From: Paracoccaceae bacterium
GTDB taxonomy: Bacteria; Pseudomonadota; Alphaproteobacteria; Rhodobacterales; Rhodobacteraceae
Direction of reading: 5' to 3'
DNA: 64,000 bases
NCBI GenBank assembly: GCA_020832445.1
Contig: JAFIEO010000024.1
Location: 62,001-126,000 of the forward strand
The position numbers were made by a program, and so were the translations under genes. The notes below the pieces were generated by a model. It saw only the letters and a list, made by a program, of their open reading frames with translations, did not search any database and was not told where the DNA came from. Below, piece after piece: positions 1 through 8,186 of this stretch; position 1 is the stretch's first letter, and every line of letters starts with the position of its first letter.

Positions 1-128
1 AGCACATTCAGCGCCACCCCGCGTTCGCGCGCGATGCGGCGGAATTCCCGCCAGAAGATATCTTCCAGCGACACGGATGTGCGATGCCCGCGCAATGTCA
101 GCGAATGTTTGACGGGCCGCCCGCTCAT
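1..128 (-). CDS. Ribbon-helix-helix domain protein, partial
   Basis: The first 42 residues are inside the window; the 3' part lies beyond base 1. The visible N-terminus (MSGRPVKHSLTLRGHRTSVS, then LEDIFWREFRRIA) matches the short RHH proteins that pair with DUF4169 proteins in Rhodobacterales: a beta strand with HRTSVS followed by a helix rich in aromatic and basic residues. The start ATG at 126-128 overlaps the stop of the DUF4169 gene as ATGA, so the two are translationally coupled. RHH folds usually bind DNA as dimers, but no target is visible here. Confidence 0.75.
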   Translation of the reverse strand, partial: MSGRPVKHSLTLRGHRTSVSLEDIFWREFRRIARERGVALNV

Positions 129-307
129 GTATCGGGGTCGCGCCTGTGCGCGTCAAGTTCGGCGCGTGCCTTGGCGGTGCGGGCGTCTTGCAAGCTGCGC
201 TCGGCCTTGCTGCGGCCATGTTTGGCGGCATTGGCATCCGCCAGTTGCCGCCCCTTGTTCCGGGCGGTCTGCTTGCGGGCGGTGCGAAGGTTGATGATCT
301 GGCTCAT
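125..307 (-). CDS. DUF4169 family protein
   Basis: A 60-residue, very basic and hydrophilic protein beginning MSQIINLRTARKQ and ending with the ELDAHRRDP tail typical of DUF4169. The ORF track runs further upstream, but the family begins at the internal Met encoded at 305-307, so I take that start. It contains the usual DANAAKHGRSKAER segment. The function is unknown. The 4-base overlap with the RHH gene downstream and the shared strand with fumC suggest a small co-transcribed unit. Confidence 0.85.
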   Translation of the reverse strand: MSQIINLRTARKQTARNKGRQLADANAAKHGRSKAERSLQDARTAKARAELDAHRRDPDT

Positions 308-576
308 GGTTGCCAAGGTAGCGGTGCAGGCGCAGGGGGCGCAACAAGGAAAGTGGGGGGCGACCGAACACCACACATCAAGATGTGCCCGCGCCCGAAC
401 CGAGGGGTGGGCGAGAAGCGCCCGCCCCGTGGGGGTGGTTCGGGCGCTTCCCGTGCGTTGCACGGGCAAAAGTTGCCTTGTCGCCAAGTGATATTTCATA
501 GCGGGGTTGCGGCGCATTCAGGGGGCATTGCTGGCTAACGTGCCTGTCGGCTATGGCGCCCTTGCGCGAAACGTCA

Positions 577-596
577 GCGCGCCCTTTCGGGCGCGC
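577..596 (-). terminator. Hairpin 3' of fumC
   Basis: A perfect 8-bp GC stem (GCGCGCCC/GGGCGCGC) with a GAAA tetraloop on the minus strand lies 8 bases past the fumC stop. The following minus-strand bases are TGACGTTTCG, so the U-tract is weak. It is probably a transcription-ending or RNA-stabilising hairpin. The rest of 308-603 holds another small stem (CCCGTGC/GCACGGG at 452-468) and no gene. Confidence 0.5.
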
Positions 597-603
597 CAGA
601 CCG

Positions 604-1998
604 TCAGTCCTTGGGGCCGATCATATCCTCTGGCCGCACCACGCGGTCGAAGGTTTCGGCGTCCACAAATCCCAATGCGATGGCTTCTTCTTTCAATGTG
701 GTGCCGTTCTTATGCGCGGTCTTGGCCACTTTGGTGGCGTTGTCATAGCCGATGGTGGGGGCAAGTGCTGTGACCAGCATCAGCGATTCCTTCATCAGGC
801 GGTCGATGCGTTCCACATTCGCGCGGGTGCCCACGACCATATTGTCGGTGAAGCTGGAGGCCGCGTCGCCCAGAAGCTGCATGGATTGCAGCACATTATA
901 GCTCATCATCGGGTTATAGACGTTCAGCTCAAAGTGTCCCTGCGACCCTGCAAAGCCCACTGCTGCGTCATTGCCCATGACATGCGCGCACACCATTGTC
1001 AGTGCCTCGGCCTGTGTGGGGTTGACCTTGCCGGGCATGATGGAACTGCCCGGTTCATTTTCAGGCAGGATCAACTCCCCCAGTCCCGAACGCGGGCCAG
1101 ACCCCAGAAGCCGCATGTCATTGGCGATCTTGAACAGTGACCCCGCCACGGTTCTCAGCGCGCCTGAAAACATGACCATCGCATCATGCGCGGCCAGTGC
1201 CTCGAATTTATTGGGGGCGGTCACAAAAGGCAGGCCGGTGATTTTTGCGATATGGGTTGCGACATTCACATCCCAGCCCTTGCGGGTGTTCAACCCCGTG
1301 CCCACAGCCGTACCGCCCTGCGCCAGTTCATAGATATGGGGCAGGCACATTTCCACGCGCGCAATGCCCATTTTTACCTGATGGGCATAGCCGCCGAATT
1401 CCTGCCCCAGCGTCAGGGGCGTGGCGTCCTGGGTATGGGTGCGACCGATCTTGATGATATCCTTGAACTCGTCGGATTTCGCGGCGAGTGCTGCATGCAG
1501 CTTGTGCAGCCCCGGCAACAGCACATCGCGCGCCAGCATGCCGATGGCCACATGCATGGCGGTGGGAAAGGTGTCATTGCTGGACTGGCCCATATTGCAA
1601 TGATCATTGGGGTGAACAGGTTTTTTGGACCCCATTTCACCGCCCAGAATTTCAATCGCGCGGTTCGAGATCACCTCGTTTGCGTTCATGTTGGATTGGG
1701 TGCCTGACCCTGTTTGCCACACCACCAGCGGGAAATTGTCGTCAAACTTGCCTTCAAACACTTCCTGTGCGGCTGTCGTGATGGCGTCTGCCAGTTCCGC
1801 ATCCAGCGTGCCTTGTTCGCGGTTGACCAATGCGCAGGCCCATTTGACAGCGCCAAGCGCGCGGATGATGGGCACGGGCTGGCGTTCCCAACCTATGGGA
1901 AAGTTGATGATAGAACGCTGCGTCTGCGCGCCCCAATACTTGTCTGCGGGAACGTCAAGCGGGCCGAAACTGTCGGTTTCAGTGCGGGTGGTGGTCAT
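604..1998 (-). CDS. fumC: Class II fumarate hydratase
   Basis: 464 residues, the normal length for the class II (iron-independent) fumarase that interconverts fumarate and malate in the TCA cycle. The family signature [13 protein letters not shown] is intact, as are the substrate-site segments [24 protein letters not shown] and [10 protein letters not shown]. The ATG at 1996-1998 has only a weak upstream purine run. The next gene upstream on this strand, sspB, is almost 480 bases away, so fumC is probably transcribed alone. Aspartase and argininosuccinate lyase share the fold, but the segments here are those of FumC. Confidence 0.97.
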   Translation of the reverse strand: MTTTRTETDSFGPLDVPADKYWGAQTQRSIINFPIGWERQPVPIIRALGAVKWACALVNREQGTLDAELADAITTAAQEVFEGKFDDNFPLVVWQTGSGTQSNMNANEVISNRAIEILGGEMGSKKPVHPNDHCNMGQSSNDTFPTAMHVAIGMLARDVLLPGLHKLHAALAAKSDEFKDIIKIGRTHTQDATPLTLGQEFGGYAHQVKMGIARVEMCLPHIYELAQGGTAVGTGLNTRKGWDVNVATHIAKITGLPFVTAPNKFEALAAHDAMVMFSGALRTVAGSLFKIANDMRLLGSGPRSGLGELILPENEPGSSIMPGKVNPTQAEALTMVCAHVMGNDAAVGFAGSQGHFELNVYNPMMSYNVLQSMQLLGDAASSFTDNMVVGTRANVERIDRLMKESLMLVTALAPTIGYDNATKVAKTAHKNGTTLKEEAIALGFVDAETFDRVVRPEDMIGPKD

Positions 1999-2130
1999 GG
2001 GCAGGCTCCATTGTCTTGGACAGGATTTGCCCAGTGCTTAGCGGCTTGGCGGGGGGAAATCAATCAGTATGCGATGGCATACTAAGCGTGCTGTGTTTGG
2101 TGCTATGGCCCGCGCGGGGAAGGGTGTGCT

Positions 2131-2362
2131 GTCTTTGGCCCTTTGCGGTCAGTGGGAAAGCCCCAAGGCGCGGAGCAAAGGGCGAAGCCCGCCGCGCCAT
2201 CGGCGGGCCGTCCCGCGGCCTGCCGATAACCTGATGGCAGGCCAAGCCTTTGAAGTCAGGATTGTGCAGCTTGCATAAACTGCATCCCGATAACGCCGGA
2301 TCGGCAGACCCCGGCCCACCGATAGCGCGGGCTTGGTTCCAATGCGAAGGGCAGCTTCAGGC
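2131..2362 (+). repeat. Structured intergenic repeat, copy 1
   Basis: About 230 bases, repeated at 29608-29838 in the same orientation. The block from GGGAAAGCCCCAAGGCGCGG to GGCAGGCCAAG is nearly identical, with three mismatches. A variable middle follows, then a second conserved block from TCGGATCGGCAGACCCC. Two hairpins are plain: GCCCGCCG-cgccat-CGGCGGGC and GGCCTGCC-11 nt-GGCAGGCC. A short minus-strand ORF inside it (with VIGRPRDGPPMARR) recurs in copy 2, but it tracks the repeat and is probably not a gene. The rest of the 1999-2476 gap shows nothing I can name. Confidence 0.8.
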
Positions 2363-2476
2363 CATTCCTGCCGGGCTTTCGGGGTTCAGCTGCGATGATC
2401 TTGCCCGCGAATTTGTGCTGCGCGGACCTGTTTCCTGCTTTCCCGCGAAAATGCGCGCGCAGGGGCAGTCACCTGA

Positions 2477-2944
2477 TCACTTGCGAAACTTGTCTAGACT
2501 GACGACTTCGCCGCTTTTCTCCTCTGACGGGGCGTCTTCCATCATCGGGGCCTCGTCAAAGCTGTCGTCTTCGTCCTCGTCGTCTTCATCGCCCTGCAAT
2601 TCGAACCGCAGGCCGAATTCTACCGACGGGTCAACAAATGTCGAAATCGCATCGAAGGGAATATACAGCGGTTCGGGCGAATTGCCGAAATTCAGCGTGA
2701 TCGCAAACCCGTCAGGATCGACCACCAGATTGTCGAACCAGTTTTGCACCACAAGCGTGATTTCTTCGGGATAGCGGTCGCGCAGCCAGTCGGCCATCTG
2801 CATGTCAGGGTGGCCGGTATCAACGGTGATGAAGAAATGATGCGCGCCGGGCAGGCCGTTTTGCGCCACACCTTCCATCACGCTGCGGATCAGGCCGCGC
2901 ATGGCTTCGTGCATCAAATTGCCGTAATCTATGCCGCGTGTCAT
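2477..2944 (-). CDS. sspB: SspB-family ClpXP adaptor
   Basis: 155 residues from the Met at 2942-2944; the longer ORF-track version adds unrelated sequence. The fold-defining part (DYGNLMHEAMRGLIRSV, then HHFFITVDTGHPD and VQNWFDNLVVD) is that of the alphaproteobacterial SspB family, which binds ssrA-tagged proteins and hands them to ClpXP. A very acidic linker (GDEDDEDEDDSFDE) leads to a C-terminal tail of the kind that docks on ClpX. The tmRNA gene, which makes the tag SspB recognises, lies directly upstream on the same strand. Confidence 0.9.
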   Translation of the reverse strand: MTRGIDYGNLMHEAMRGLIRSVMEGVAQNGLPGAHHFFITVDTGHPDMQMADWLRDRYPEEITLVVQNWFDNLVVDPDGFAITLNFGNSPEPLYIPFDAISTFVDPSVEFGLRFELQGDEDDEDEDDSFDEAPMMEDAPSEEKSGEVVSLDKFRK

Positions 2945-3125
2945 GTCTGGTTCAACCTTCGCATTTTGCCGTGCCCCATGTGACGTATTCCATGTGACAT
3001 GTCCCTTGCTTTTGCAGCATAAGCAAATCATCCCCGAATGAAAGAGGGGGGACGCGCTTTTTGCCACTTTTTGCCAGCCGCCTGCCAGTTGTGCAAACAA
3101 GCTGTCAAAGCTGGCTATATGTATG

Positions 3126-3445
3126 AAAATGCAGGCTTCTGTTGCCAGGTGCCTGCGAACCCCGCCTTACGCGGCTAAGCGCAAGGGCTTAAGTTTCGGT
3201 TTGGTTACTGCTTACGCAGCAACTGCTACCGGAGCACGGTTGTCATTTGCAACTGTACGATTTGCACCGATAACGGTGGTGGCTCACCGAGACAAAGCTA
3301 ACCCCTTTAGACGTTCGTCGATCCTGTTTCGGCCCCATTGTCCCCAAATGAAGGATGAATGGTGGAGCCGCCGGGTACCGCCCCCGGGTCCGATCCGCTT
3401 ATTACGAGCGCGTTTATGTCCATAGTCCCTTGCGGAACATCCCTA
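3126..3445 (-). ncRNA. ssrA: Circularly permuted two-piece tmRNA
   Basis: On the minus strand the acceptor piece comes first and ends in CGGCTCC-A-CCA, with CCA at 3360-3362. A spacer of about 23 nt follows, then the coding piece begins GGGGCCGAAACAGGATCGACG at 3336. The two ends pair over 7 bp (GGGGCCG with CGGCTCC), as in the tRNA-like domain. The tag reading frame at 3212-3250 gives ANDNRAPVAVAA followed by TAA. A GCAGGC/GCCTGC hairpin followed by ATTTTC (3127-3156) closes the 3' side. The outer 5' end near 3445 is an estimate. This permuted layout is standard for alphaproteobacteria. Confidence 0.95.
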
Positions 3446-3574
3446 ATGTAGGGGGCGACGGGGGCGGATGCAAGGGGCGTGACGCGATGCGTCGTGCGAT
3501 CATCGGTTCTGGATTGGCGCGCATGACGGGCGATTGCAACATTTCCTCAAGCAGTTCCCCGACTGCTGCATGGG

Positions 3575-4126
3575 TCACATCGCCGCAGCCGCGCGTGCGG
3601 CCTGATCATAGGCCCCTGACAACGTGCGCAGCATGGCCGCCATGCGGCTGATATCGGCAGGGTCATGGCCCATCTGACGGGCGGCGCGCACGACCAGCGC
3701 TTCGCGGATTTCGGCGTAGCGGGTGCACAGCGCCTGCCCCTCATCGGTGATGGCCACGGTTTTTTCCTTGCCTGCGCGCCCTGTTCTGACCAGCCCGTGC
3801 TGCACCAGTTTGCGGATGGCGTAATTGGCCAGATGCGTGTCCTCAATATTCAGCACAAGGCAGATATCGGCCAGCGTCTTGGTGCGGTCGCGGTGGTTGA
3901 CCAGATGCACGATCAGCACGTCCAGCGGTGACAAGCCGGGCATGCCTGCGGCGGTCATGCACCGCACCATCCAGCGATGAAAGGCATTATTGGCCATGGT
4001 CAGGGCAAATTCCAGTTCGGACAGCGCAGGCAGGGACGAATTCGCCAGATGCACCGAACTGACGATCGGCCCGATATCTGCGGGAAACCTGTCATGTTGC
4101 GGTGCGGTATCAGGGGGGCGCGTCAT
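3575..4126 (-). CDS. MarR-type winged-helix regulator
   Basis: 183 residues. The middle carries a winged-helix core: the LSPLDVLIVHLVNHRD helix, the recognition region LNIEDTHLANYAIRKLVQHGLV, and the wing RTGRAGKEKTVAITDEG, which is the MarR pattern. The N-terminal 40 residues are a proline-rich extension. The gene is divergent from the pxpBCA operon and only 99 bases from it, with a perfect palindrome in the gap. It is therefore most likely the local regulator, probably a repressor relieved by a metabolite of that pathway. That regulatory role is inferred from position. Confidence 0.85.
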   Translation of the reverse strand: MTRPPDTAPQHDRFPADIGPIVSSVHLANSSLPALSELEFALTMANNAFHRWMVRCMTAAGMPGLSPLDVLIVHLVNHRDRTKTLADICLVLNIEDTHLANYAIRKLVQHGLVRTGRAGKEKTVAITDEGQALCTRYAEIREALVVRAARQMGHDPADISRMAAMLRTLSGAYDQAARAAAAM

Positions 4127-4165
4127 GGCATTACATCCTGTCAGGGGCGGAGCGGGAGAGATAGA

Positions 4166-4191
4166 TTGACAATTTGACGATAAATTGTCAA
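4166..4191. promoter_or_regulatory. Palindromic operator between MarR gene and pxpB
   Basis: TTGACAATTT-gacgat-AAATTGTCAA is a perfect 10-bp inverted repeat with a 6-bp spacer, in the 99-bp divergent promoter region. The arms themselves contain TTGACA-like -35 hexamers on both strands, so a bound repressor would block both promoters. Size and symmetry suit a MarR dimer. Confidence 0.75.
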
Positions 4192-4225
4192 TGTAAATGC
4201 TGGCGAGTAAAGGAAAGGGGCTTGC

Positions 4226-4987
4226 GTGGCTGACATTACCGACATGGGCGATGCGGCAGCGGGCCTGCCGTCGATCAAGTCGATTGGTGTCGACGGGCTG
4301 CTGGTCAGCTTCGGGGTGCAGCTGAACGAGGCCGCAAACCGTGCGGCGCTGGCGTTTCGCGCCGCGATCGAGGCGGAGGACCTGACAGCGGTTGTGGAAA
4401 CGGCAACCTCGCTTACGTCAACCTATCTGCGCTTTGATCTGGACGGTGCGGATCATGCGCAGTTGCGTCGCAAACTTGCGGATATGCTTGCGCATCGCGA
4501 CTGGTATCAGGCCCCGTTGCCGCAAGGGCGCAGGCTATGGCATGTGCCAGCGGTGTTTGGCACCGATCTTGCGCCGCAGCTGGATGATGCCGCCGAACTG
4601 GCGGGCCTGTCGGCCAGCGACGCCATTGCCGCGATCTGTGCGGCCCCTTTGCGTGTGCAGACCATTGGTTTCGCGCCGGGCCAGCCTTATCTGGGCGAAT
4701 TGCCGCCCGAATGGGACATCCCGCGCCAGACCAACCTGACACCGCGCGTGCCCGAAGGGGCGCTGGCGGTGGCCATTCGACAGATGGTGCTGTTTTCCGT
4801 CAGCACGCCCACGGGCTGGCGCCATGTCGGCCAGACGGCGCTGCGCCTGTTCCGGCCGGACCAGCCCGACCCGTTTGTGCTGCGCCCCGGCGACGAGGTG
4901 CTGTTCAAGCCCGTCACGCGCGAAGACTATGAAAACATCCGCCAGTCGGATGACACCGGCGGTGCCGTGTCGGAGACGCTGGGCTGA
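4226..4987 (+). CDS. pxpB: 5-oxoprolinase subunit PxpB
   Basis: 253 residues of the KipI/allophanate-hydrolase-subunit-1 family. The motif GFAPGQPYLGELP and the later LFRPDQPDPFVLRPGDEVLFKPV segment are characteristic. With PxpC and PxpA it forms the ATP-dependent enzyme that opens 5-oxoproline (pyroglutamate) to glutamate. The start is GTG at 4226, preceded by the strong AAGGAAAGGGG ribosome site. The stop shares one base with the pxpC start. The residues before about position 25 are less conserved. Confidence 0.92.
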   Translation: MADITDMGDAAAGLPSIKSIGVDGLLVSFGVQLNEAANRAALAFRAAIEAEDLTAVVETATSLTSTYLRFDLDGADHAQLRRKLADMLAHRDWYQAPLPQGRRLWHVPAVFGTDLAPQLDDAAELAGLSASDAIAAICAAPLRVQTIGFAPGQPYLGELPPEWDIPRQTNLTPRVPEGALAVAIRQMVLFSVSTPTGWRHVGQTALRLFRPDQPDPFVLRPGDEVLFKPVTREDYENIRQSDDTGGAVSETLG

Positions 4988-6006
4988 TGGCAGGGATCAC
5001 GGTGCAACGCGCAGGGCCGGGGGTCACGCTTCAGGATCGTGGCCGCGCGGGATATCTGGCGCAGGGCCTGTCACGCGGCGGTGCGGCTGATCTGCTGGCA
5101 CTTGCAGAAGGGGCGGCATTGCTGGGGCAGGATGACAGTTTCGCGGCGATCGAAGTGGCGGGCAGTTTTGTGACCTTTCAGGTGTCAGACCCTGTGCGCA
5201 TTGCGCTGACGGGCGCACCGATGCGCGCGCACTGTGATGGGGCGGCGCTGGCATGGAATGCCAGCCACATGCTGCCCGCAGGGGCCACGCTGGATGTGGC
5301 GGGCAGTGCGGGCGGCTACAGCTATGTGCATATCGGCGGCGGGATTGATGCGGATGTGATGCTTGGCGCGCGCTCGGCCCATCTTGCGGCGGGGGTGGGG
5401 CGGATGCTGGCAGACGGGGACAGCCTGACGACCGGTCCTGACAATGGCACACGCGTGGGCCAGACATTCACGCCCTTGCCGCGCTTCGACGGCGGCACCT
5501 TGCGCTTGGTGCAAACCCCGCAAACGCGACTGTTTGCGCAGGCGGAACTTACGCGGTTCCAAGGCACCACCTTTCGCAAGGATGCGCGCGGCAACCGCAT
5601 GGGTCAGCGGCTGGTGTGTGACGGTGCGGGGTTTGGTCTGGATGCGGGGCTGAACATCCTGTCGGAAACCATTGTTCCGGGGGATGTGCAGATCACGGGT
5701 GACGGTGCGCCGTTTGTGCTGCTGGCTGAATGCCAGACAACGGGGGGGTATCCACGCATTGGCACGGTGCTGCCGTGCGATCTGCCGCGACTGGTGCAGG
5801 CCCCGCAGGGCGCTGCGCTGAAATTCGCCTTTGTCGATCTGGAACAGGCCGTGGCGCTGGAACGCGCAGAGGGGGCGCGCCGTGCCGGATTGCGCGGGGG
5901 CTTGCGCCCGATGATCCGCGACCCACATGACATGGCCGATCTTCTGGCCTATCAATTGATCAGCGGCGTTACGCGCGGCGACGATCTGGAAAGGGAAATG
6001 CCATGA
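4987..6006 (+). CDS. pxpC: 5-oxoprolinase subunit PxpC (biotin-dependent carboxyltransferase fold)
   Basis: 339 residues of the KipA/allophanate-hydrolase-subunit-2 family. The N-terminus has the LQDRGRAGYLAQGLSRGGAADLLAL block; most relatives read G-S/P-x-S-G-A-M-D here, so this copy is slightly divergent. GGYPRIGTVLPCDLPRL near residue 255 is the conserved C-terminal motif. It partners PxpB, and the genes overlap (TGATG at the junction). Its own stop overlaps the pxpA start as ATGA, so the three are translationally coupled. Confidence 0.92.
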   Translation: MAGITVQRAGPGVTLQDRGRAGYLAQGLSRGGAADLLALAEGAALLGQDDSFAAIEVAGSFVTFQVSDPVRIALTGAPMRAHCDGAALAWNASHMLPAGATLDVAGSAGGYSYVHIGGGIDADVMLGARSAHLAAGVGRMLADGDSLTTGPDNGTRVGQTFTPLPRFDGGTLRLVQTPQTRLFAQAELTRFQGTTFRKDARGNRMGQRLVCDGAGFGLDAGLNILSETIVPGDVQITGDGAPFVLLAECQTTGGYPRIGTVLPCDLPRLVQAPQGAALKFAFVDLEQAVALERAEGARRAGLRGGLRPMIRDPHDMADLLAYQLISGVTRGDDLEREMP

Positions 6007-6791
6007 TCACACGGATAGACCTGAACGCCGATATGGGTGAAAGTTTCGGCCCCTGGCCAATGGGGGCGGATGCAGACCTGCTGAAGGTGATCACATCGGC
6101 CAATATCGCATGCGGATTTCATGCGGGCGACCCTGATGTGATGGCACAGGCGATGGGGCTGGCGGTGGAAAACGGGGTGGGGATCGGTGCGCATCCGGGT
6201 TTGCCGGACCTGCAAGGTTTCGGGCGGCGGCGCATGCAGATCGCACCTGTTGAGGCGCGCAATCTGGTGGCCTATCAACTGGGTGCAGCGCAGGCCATGG
6301 CGCGTCAGGCAGGCGGGCAGGTGCGCCATCTGAAACTGCATGGTGCGCTGGCCAATATGGCCGCCGAGGATGAAGCCCTTGCGCGCGCCTGCTATGAAGG
6401 GGCCTTGGCCGTTGATCCGCAGATCATCCTGATGGTGATTTCCGGCACCGCACAGGCCGTTGCGGCCCGCGCCCTTGGCGCGTCCATGGCATCCGAGATT
6501 TTTGCCGACCGCGCCTATACCGAGCAGGGATTGTTGATGGATCGCGGGCTGCCCGGCGCGGTGATCCATGATCCAAAACAGGTTTGCGCGCGTATTCTGG
6601 CCATGTTGAAGGCAGGTGCGATTATCACGGCGCAGGGTACGCATTTGCCCGCACAGATCGACACGATCTGCCTGCATGGCGACACAGACGGTGCTGTGGC
6701 GCTGGCCCATGCCCTGCATACGGGCCTAAGGGCGGCGGGTATCAGCGTGCAACCGCTTGACAGTTCGCGCGCCGCGCCGCCGGACAGATGA
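6003..6791 (+). CDS. pxpA: 5-oxoprolinase subunit PxpA (LamB/YcsF family)
   Basis: 262 residues, close to the usual 250. The opening IDLNADMGESFG, the SANIACGFHAGDP segment and the GAHPGLPDLQGFGRR segment are diagnostic for PxpA. RAYTEQGLLMDRGLPGAVI near residue 170 is also conserved. It is the third subunit of the ATP-dependent 5-oxoprolinase and is encoded last in the operon, overlapping pxpC by four bases. No transport gene is attached to this copy of the operon. Confidence 0.95.
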   Translation: MITRIDLNADMGESFGPWPMGADADLLKVITSANIACGFHAGDPDVMAQAMGLAVENGVGIGAHPGLPDLQGFGRRRMQIAPVEARNLVAYQLGAAQAMARQAGGQVRHLKLHGALANMAAEDEALARACYEGALAVDPQIILMVISGTAQAVAARALGASMASEIFADRAYTEQGLLMDRGLPGAVIHDPKQVCARILAMLKAGAIITAQGTHLPAQIDTICLHGDTDGAVALAHALHTGLRAAGISVQPLDSSRAAPPDR

Positions 6792-7419
6792 ATATTTCGA
6801 AACCGGCGCAAGGCATTTGCTAGTGCGGTGATACGTTCAGGGGCGTGCCGCAGCCATGGTGCGGGTTTGCGCCGTGAAAACCGAAATGCAAATTCGCCAT
6901 CGTGTCTGACATCTATACGTTGGGATTGTCTGCGCGACCCGACACCTTGCCTGCAACAAGGCGTATCCGGGCAAGGCCCGGCTTTCGCATGCCTGCTGCT
7001 AGTTGCCGGTGATGCGCATGGTATTTGATGGGAATGGTGCCGCGCGCGGACGATAATTTCCTGCGCAATGGGCCGGTTGTAAATGACAGGCGAATCAACG
7101 CGCCGTGATTCGCCGTGATTTCAGGTGATTTACGCTGGAATCCGCAAAATTCACCATTCGATCGGGTATTTCATTGTTGCCGATATGCAACGGTGGGGCA
7201 GTTGCGTAAAAATATTCCGAACTTTCTTCAGGTCTGTGAAGTGCTGAATGGGACGGCATGGGCATGCGGCATTTGGGGCGGTTCTTGGAATGTTCACGCA
7301 ACATGTAGTGATTTTTGGAATTCCATTACTGAATACAGTAGGATTTCCGCGTGGTCCAGCCGTGGACTGCCCGTATTTTCCAGTTGATTACCATGCATTC
7401 CCATGTCATCCCTTTGTGC
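6792..7419. other. Long non-coding gap upstream of the dcw leader
   Basis: No credible gene. ORFs here are short and lack family features. The base composition is less GC-rich than its neighbours. The only structure I see is a run of three GTGATT units at exact 10-bp steps (7105-7130) and two TGGG units 10 bp apart (7249-7262). Both are discussed as possible MraZ sites. The promoter of the dcw transcript probably lies in the second half of this gap. Confidence 0.5.
7105..7130 (+). promoter_or_regulatory. Three GTGATT repeats at 10-bp spacing
   Basis: GTGATT occurs at 7105, 7115 and 7125; the first two units are the exact tandem CGCCGTGATT. E. coli MraZ binds short direct repeats with the same 10-bp period upstream of mraZ, which makes this a candidate autoregulatory site. 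It lies about 520 bases upstream of the mraZ start, so the link depends on a long leader. Confidence 0.35.
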
Positions 7420-7627
7420 AAGATAGACGGGCAGTAAAGGGGCAGCAAAGACCCCGATCGAGGCAGACAGTTTCATACAGGCACCCGCTTTATCTTGAAA
7501 CAAACAGATCCGGCGCGCACGCAGGCAGCATTTCCTCCCCCAAGGACGCAGCGCAAACCGGGCACCCAGCGATGGGACAGTCGGCGGATCGGGCAGTGGC
7601 AGCAGCTCGATCCGCCGTTTTAATTTT
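7420..7627 (+). ncRNA. UpsM-like sRNA / mraZ 5' leader
   Basis: In Rhodobacter sphaeroides the dcw cluster has an extended leader that yields the roughly 200-nt sRNA UpsM, ending at a Rho-independent terminator just before mraZ. The same layout is seen here: a strong terminator at 7582-7627 that ends 22 bases before the mraZ ATG, with no gene feeding into it for about 800 bases. Such a terminator makes sense only if a short transcript ends there and some polymerase reads through. The 5' end given is a guess from UpsM length; I did not find a clear promoter. Confidence 0.55.
7582..7627 (+). terminator. Rho-independent terminator before mraZ
   Basis: A perfect 10-bp stem CGGCGGATCG/CGATCCGCCG with a 16-nt loop, followed by TTTTAATTTT. 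It is the best terminator in the window and sits in the mraZ leader, on the strand of the cluster it precedes. Confidence 0.85.
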
Positions 7628-7649
7628 CAGATCCCGCTGGACGGGGTCC

Positions 7650-8186
7650 ATGACAAAAAGGGACCGCCGGGCAGTGGCACGCAGGTTCAGAGGCTCCTTC
7701 CACCAAAAGGTGGACAGCAAGGGAAGGGTATCAATCCCGGCCTCGTTCCGTCGTGTTGTCGAAACCGGAGATCCCGACTGGACCGACGGCCTGCGTCCCA
7801 ATCTGGTGATCGTCTACGGCCTGGACGACCAGAACTGGCTGGATTGCTACACCGTCAATGCCATCGAGGATATCGAAGAACGCATCGACCAGATGCAACC
7901 CGGCAGCGATGACCGCGAAGCGCTGGAATTGCTGTTTCACGGGCTGGCGCAGGACATTCAGATTGACGAAGACGGCCGTATCGTGCTGCCGCAAAAGCTG
8001 CGCGACAAGATTGGCCTGGATGGTGATGAAAAGGCGCTGTTCATTGCGCTGGGTGACCGGTTCCAGATCTGGCGCGAAGACACGTTTGAAGCGACCAAGA
8101 CAGCGGCAACCCGCGCCTATATGGCCGATCAGGGGCCGCGCTTCAATCCGTTGACGAAATTGCCACCGCGCCCCAGTTCGACATGA
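7650..8186 (+). CDS. mraZ: Division/cell wall regulator MraZ
   Basis: 178 residues from the ATG at 7650. The two AbrB-like MraZ repeats are clear: [20 protein letters not shown] near the N-terminus and [19 protein letters not shown] about 85 residues later. MraZ is a ring-forming DNA-binding protein that represses its own dcw cluster. The ORF-track start at 7248 is far too early. A GTG at 7674 (VARRFRGS) matches the start used in many relatives and is a real alternative. The stop overlaps rsmH by four bases. Confidence 0.93.
   Translation: MTKRDRRAVARRFRGSFHQKVDSKGRVSIPASFRRVVETGDPDWTDGLRPNLVIVYGLDDQNWLDCYTVNAIEDIEERIDQMQPGSDDREALELLFHGLAQDIQIDEDGRIVLPQKLRDKIGLDGDEKALFIALGDRFQIWREDTFEATKTAATRAYMADQGPRFNPLTKLPPRPSST

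Noticed and set aside
2060-2245. Small ORF with VIGRPRDGPPMARR, also at 29581-29852
   Set aside because: It occurs only inside the two repeat copies and varies with them; the conservation is of RNA or DNA structure, not protein.
7420-7627. RNase P RNA (rnpB) upstream of mraZ
   Set aside because: The conserved GAGGAAAGTCC-type core is absent on both strands, so an UpsM-like leader is the better reading.
7248-7649. N-terminal extension of MraZ in the ORF track
   Set aside because: It runs through the strong terminator and has no MraZ sequence; the family begins at or just after 7650.
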